From the NCBI GenBank assembly GCA_015499995.1, contig JADNRV010000812.1:1-12416 (forward strand): DNA of 12,416 nt, given 5' to 3'. This document shows, piece after piece, positions 8,555 through 12,416 of the stretch. The position numbers and the translations under genes were made by a program. Below the pieces are notes generated by a model that worked only from the letters and a program-made list of their open reading frames with translations, ran no database searches and was not told the DNA's origin. Source of the stretch: Flammula alnicola (Eukaryota > Basidiomycota > Agaricomycetes > Agaricales > Strophariaceae). Within the stretch, counting starts at the first letter, position 1. Each line of letters opens with the position of its first letter.

Positions 8555-8607
8555 TGGGCGCGGTGGTGGTAGGGGGGCTGTGGGTTGTGAGGGCGCTCGT
8601 GCATTAA
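8476..8607 (+). pseudogene. Out-of-frame hydrophobic C-terminal tail of the GH79 protein
   Basis: One base out of phase with the GH79 last exon, the sequence after the six-G run at 8470-8475 encodes Ser/Gly residues (NLFGSTSVGSISAARRRA) and then a Val/Gly-rich hydrophobic segment ending VVRALVH and TAA at 8605-8607. This resembles the GPI-signal or single-membrane-segment tails often found at the C-terminus of basidiomycete GH79 proteins. It would join in phase if the G-run had one more G. The annotated stop at 8552-8554 lies within it. A sequencing or assembly error in the homopolymer is as likely as a real mutation. Confidence 0.65.
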
Positions 8608-8960
8608 TTGCGTATTGGGCTGTTATGGATATTCTGAAAGACTATTAGCGCGTTACTTAGTCGAGTACATACTTGCTCGAGCTTTGACACTTAAACAGTG
8701 GATGGACTACGTGACGATGTAATTAATTGTACTCGCGATTCTTTCGGCAACTACTTACTCGTCGGTTCCTGTCGTTACCTAAGTACTGTTATTCCCGAGG
8801 CTTGTATAAAAGGCGTTTCTCCCTTCCCTTTCAATGAAAATTTCGAGGTCGGAAATTATTGTAGCCTCTGATATCCAGATTCTCCTCAATCTTAAGCACG
8901 CCTCATACACTGGTGGCTCGCAGGCTATCTATATTTTTATATCCATATCATTGTGTACCT
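8608..8960. other. Intergenic region with a TATA-like box
   Basis: The 3' flank of the GH79 gene. A consensus TATAAAAG occurs at 8805-8812, followed by a CT-rich stretch, which looks like a core promoter pointing right. The only ATG just after it (8834) opens a 44-codon frame ending at 8968 with no recognisable content. The promoter may have lost its gene to the transposon inserted at about 8961, or it may be a chance match. Confidence 0.35.
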
Positions 8961-9200
8961 CACTGTGACTTCCACTTAGGATGAATGTGCACCTAGCTTA
9001 GGTTGTATTTCAGACTTAAACCTACTGTAGGTGATAGATAGGTTGAACGAGATTCAATCTAAGAAATGGCATGATTTTCATCCAATGCCATTCAACCTAT
9101 TGTCGGTTCAAAATCACACAGTGAAATACCCCGGGCTATTTCAACCTACAGTCAGCCTACAGTTGGTTGAGCACAAAAAAGCTGTAAAGTTTAAACGTAG
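8961..9200. repeat. Subterminal repeats of the CACTA element, candidate terminus CACTG at 8961
   Basis: Short motifs recur in both orientations: TAGGTTGAA at 9039-9047 and its complement TTCAACCTA at 9091-9099 and 9140-9148; ACTGTAGG at 9024-9031 and CCTACAGT at 9156-9163. ACTGTAGG plus TAGGTTGAA with a 7-nt spacer (9024-9047) is matched as an inverted copy at 9140-9163. A further hairpin is AATGGCAT (9065-9072) with ATGCCATT (9085-9092). Clusters like this near the ends are characteristic of CACTA transposons. CACTGTGACTTCC at 8961 is a plausible element tip. The partner tip is beyond the window. Confidence 0.5.
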
Positions 9201-9250
9201 ATTGAGAGACTAAAATATAACAAAGGGCGCTGGGCGGTTGCCGGTGGTGC

Positions 9251-12200
9251 CTATTGACCAATCTCAGGCTCATTGTCATCTTCAGCATTGAACACCGCCC
9301 GCGCTAAGCTCCCACTCCGATCAATAATTGCCCAATCCACACCAGGGGTCTCGCATGGAACTCGACCAACAAGCGCCTGAATGCTGGTAACGTCAATGAA
9401 GTCGAGAGCGCCGAAATTAGTGAAGAGGTGGATGTCTAGACTATCAAGTTCACGGTCAGCCTTTTCGAGCTTACAGTTCCGGATCGCTGCAAGGATGATA
9501 GGCTTCGATGGCTCCACTTTGGCGTAGGTGCAATCAGGTGAGAACCGGATGAGGAAAAGTCGTTCGAGTTGACCATAGAAGGTTTCAAGCTCGAAGACAG
9601 GGCGACGACTACGTTGATTAGCAAACTTGTCAACAAGCATTTGATACTAAAAAAGAGAGACTGTGTCAGTGTTTCGGTCGCATACCTGAGGAAAACACAC
9701 ACCCGCACAAACGTAGCATCACGTCGGTCTTCCGCACTCTTGACCAGCGCTGCCGCATGCATTGTGTCACCCTCCTCAGTGTCAACGCGCCGAACTTTTC
9801 CCCACTCCTCAATGACAGCGTCGTTCAGATGCTTGCGTATCGTTGGTAGCGGACCACTAAAGCGGGTAGCTAATGCTGCTGCGATGCTTTTCATAATGCC
9901 CTCCGAAAGATCTGGGCTATGGACACGTGGAGGAAGAAGAATACAGGACTTGTCTAGAATCCAATCAGGTATTAATGTTATCGTGTCAAAGTGAAAATCG
10001 TGGCTACTCACATGTTTCCTTATCTACAAATGTACCCTTTAAAACTTTTGACAGATCCTGAGGCGGTCTGAGAGCTAGCTCCTCTGTAAGGTTATAGAAT
10101 GCCTTGATTTGGGTGAGTTGTGCATCTTCGAGAACATAACGATCAAGAGAGCCATAAGGATGTCGACGGGAACGGACTGCGCGCTTCAGCCGTCCACAGT
10201 ACCGCTCCATGGGGAAGGCCCAGTAGCACCAAACTGGGCCCATGGCTCGGATACTGTCAGCAATGTGAAGCAGGGCATGAACCGTCAGTGGACAAGCAGC
10301 AGCGCGCTTTGCGTTGTCCTGATAATAAAGTCTATTGGTTAAATAAGTGAATTGAAACAACATTTAGAATAAGTACCACTTACTTTTCATATTCCTCAAC
10401 CCACTCAATGAATCCTTCTCGCACAACCTCCACCTCGTCGTCACTAATCTCAAACTGGAGACAGATATTGAGAAGCTTCACAAGCTTCACAAAATGGCGG
10501 TAGTACTTCGGTTTTTCGAATCGATGTCGCAGGAGAACTGGACCAATGTAGAGTGTCCAGAATGACCAGGACTCCGCTGTGCATGCCGATCGGTCCTTCA
10601 CAATATCGGGCACGCGGCAGCCATAGGCGGAAGGAATGAATGAACCAGATGTTGCTGTGCTGGCTCCGATCGATTCCCAAATGGCGTCCGACAGCTGATA
10701 TGACTCTTTGCCATCATCGAGACCTTTGAAATTTCCCGTCCAGTGGAGAATAAGATTTGGGATGAGGTTTTCCCAGATCAAATGCATGAAGTCATATGGA
10801 AACGAGACCGGAAATGACAGCGAGTTAACGTAGGACAGCAAGGGAGTTCCTTTTATACCATACTGTTTGGCGAACCCATCTGCTTCAGCGGCTGATTGAG
10901 CGAGTTCAACTTTCCTGGCCTGCTCGAGAAGGGCTGTGTGTGTCCTCATTGGGAGGTTACGGGGGTCATATCGCTGAACTCGTTCCTTGTCTGCCCGCAC
11001 TGCGGGATGGGGGGCTTGGTTGAGGGGCACATAGTGCGTCACGGACTTGGACCCAGGTATACGGATGCCTTTGATCTCGCACATACGACAGGGGCAGATG
11101 CCATTGTGTCCTTTCATGCGCATCACCATCGAGACAGCCGGGATGTCTCCGAAAACAGCGATGAGATAAGCACGAAGGACAAAGAATGCGGCAGTGAGAA
11201 TGTCGAGAGCGCGGACACCCTGCATGAGGCGGAACAACTCCTGTAGAAAAGGATAGAGGAAGGAGTCGAAGTCTTTGGGTTTTTTTGGCCCAGGTATAAC
11301 TCCAAGAGCGAGAATATGCTCAACATGAAATCGGATGTCGGGAGAGAGATTGTAGTTGAAAAGAATGAGAGGCCATGCCGTTTTCTTCCGCTTGTTAAAT
11401 GGTGCAAATCCATCAGTGGAGAGACCGAGAGCCACATCGCGAGGGTCCGAGAAATATTTGTGAGAAAAAGTCTTGTGGTCCAGTTCGACGTTCGTCTCAC
11501 AGAGAGTCTTGTGCTGTGCACCATCGAAGATATCCGATGACACACCATCCACTGGTTCGCGGTTGTGTCGATACTGCATGAGTGTTGCAATGCGTGTGTT
11601 AAGCGCAAAGTTCTGAAGGCGAGGAATGATGGGGATGTACGTGAAAATTTTGCGTGGCTTCTTCGTTCCGGGACGGTAGCGGCTCTCATTGCAAAAGGGA
11701 CACTTGTCGAGAGCTGTGTTTGGGCCGACATAGCAGCAACACGAATTTGGACAGCAGTCGTGAAATTGTGGCTTGTACGATGAGAGAAAGGCAACTCGAG
11801 AACGTAGGGCGGCCAAACCAGGAAGAGGCGGATCAGCCAGAAATGCATACGGAATGCTTGCATAGGCACCATCAGTGGTGAGGGTTTTATGCTTATATGC
11901 AAAGGCCCGACAAATCGCTCTGTCGTACGCATCCATTTTATCTGCTGGATTCAATAGAATATCAGACACATAACACGAAAGTATGACCAACAAAGTACCC
12001 ACCAAGTTTGGCAGCATGCACAGCAAATGCCTCGCCCGTTCTATCAAGGTTCTCGAGGACATGCATTTCCTTCTCCAGTGCCTCCCAATCCACTATATCC
12101 GTCATCTCGTCATCGTCAGAATCAGGTTCTTCATCTTCGATGGGAATGCCCTCATCATCCACTTCTTCTTCCGAGTCAGACGCATCTTCGACAGTGGCTG

Positions 12201-12416
12201 CAAATGGTCGAGGTCGTACAGGCACATATGGTACCTCAACAGCCTGGTGTTCAGGTTGATCGTCAGATGCCTCATCTTCGAAGAGCTGTCCAACATCAAG
12301 GACTGGGTCTTCCGCACCGAATTCCTCTTCTGCACGATCAGAGGTCGGAGAGTCGACACTCATCGAAGCTGTGAGAGAGCCTCGGTCATCCTCAGGCTCG
12401 TCACTGTCGGCATCAA
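9251..12416 (-). CDS. Tnp2-family CACTA transposase, N-terminus outside window
   Basis: Catalyses cut-and-paste transposition. Exons on the minus strand: >12416-12003, 11941-10384, 10331-10012, 9953-9703, 9646-9251; introns 52-61 nt, all GT/AG and in phase, 978 visible residues without a stop. The visible N-terminus is very acidic (Asp/Glu/Ser) and open to the window edge, so the Met at 12363 is probably not the start. The core has a cysteine cluster (CCPNSCCC, then CPFC, about 200-221), LSTDGFAPF (about 311-319) and GDIPAV (about 402-407) with the probable catalytic Asp residues, CPCRMC (about 420-425) and DFMHLIWEN (about 521-529). A DUF4218-like segment (HALLHIADS through GPVWCYWAFPMERYCGRLK) lies at about 675-706. 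The last 220 residues are less conserved and end EPEIGQ. Family by motif recognition; the third acidic residue was not assigned. Confidence 0.92.

Larger units (their letters stand above)
8961..12416 (-). mobile_element. CACTA/CMC (En/Spm-like) DNA transposon, right end outside window
   Basis: The unit consists of the Tnp2-type transposase gene on the minus strand, about 50 nt of spacer, and a repeat cluster at its 3' side. Left boundary is inferred from the CACTG at 8961 and from where the repeats begin; the 3-bp target duplication (CCT would be the left copy) cannot be tested here. The open transposase frame suggests a recent or still active copy. Confidence 0.7.

Noticed and set aside
7315..8604. 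Long minus-strand frames (280, 134 and 136 codons)
   Set aside because: Antisense to GC-rich GH79 exons whose codon bias removes stops from the opposite strand; their Arg-rich, low-complexity composition is typical of such shadows.
11123..11932. 269-codon minus-strand frame overlapping the transposase
   Set aside because: Same strand but another frame than the conserved Tnp2 exon; no motif and Ser/Leu-rich composition.
1..12416. tRNA, rRNA, CRISPR arrays or bacterial-type operons
   Set aside because: No cloverleaf, rRNA or repeat-spacer pattern was seen, and the intron-rich genes show a eukaryotic nuclear sequence.

Overview
The window looks like nuclear DNA of a filamentous basidiomycete, probably an agaricomycete. 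The reasons are short spliceosomal introns of about 50-105 nt with GTRNGT donors and YAG acceptors, multi-exon genes on both strands, a secreted GH79 glycosidase with many introns, and a fungal-type CACTA (Tnp2) transposase. I name no species because nothing in the sequence fixes one.

Left part, + strand, about 3-2319: the 3' four fifths of an acylaminoacyl-peptidase gene (S9C prolyl oligopeptidase family) in five visible exons whose phases all agree. The 5' end lies outside the window. From 2320 to about 4540 there is no confident gene on the + strand. This stretch holds two CAAGTG/CACTTG-rich arrays (2583-2892 and 4101-4256). They sit inside a pair of degenerate, colinear inverted repeats (arms about 2401-2730 and 4245-4534). 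Between the arms the minus strand carries very good intron signals and can encode a tiny protein with a mitochondrial-presequence look (3475-3768). This unit resembles a decayed terminal-inverted-repeat element, or an inverted duplication around a small gene.

Middle, + strand: two small unrecognised genes. One, at 4740-5093, is cysteine-free and beta-rich after its start; its only candidate intron is a multiple of three, so keeping or removing it decides whether the protein has a hydrophobic leader. The other, at 5657-5911, has TATA boxes upstream and an in-frame 51-nt intron. Next comes a nine-exon GH79 beta-glucuronidase-type gene (6038-8554) with a 13-nt microexon. Its reading frame seems to slip by one base in a G-run near the 3' end, which cuts off a hydrophobic C-terminal tail encoded in the next frame (to 8607).

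Right part, minus strand, about 8961-12416: most of a CACTA/CMC transposon. Its Tnp2-type transposase is read in five exons with no internal stop over 978 visible residues and runs off the right edge. The left 200-250 nt hold clustered direct and inverted copies of short motifs (TTCAACCTA, CCTACAGT), as expected for subterminal repeats, and a candidate CACTG terminus. The genes form no pathway together: two housekeeping or secreted hydrolase genes are separated by small orphan genes and mobile DNA.
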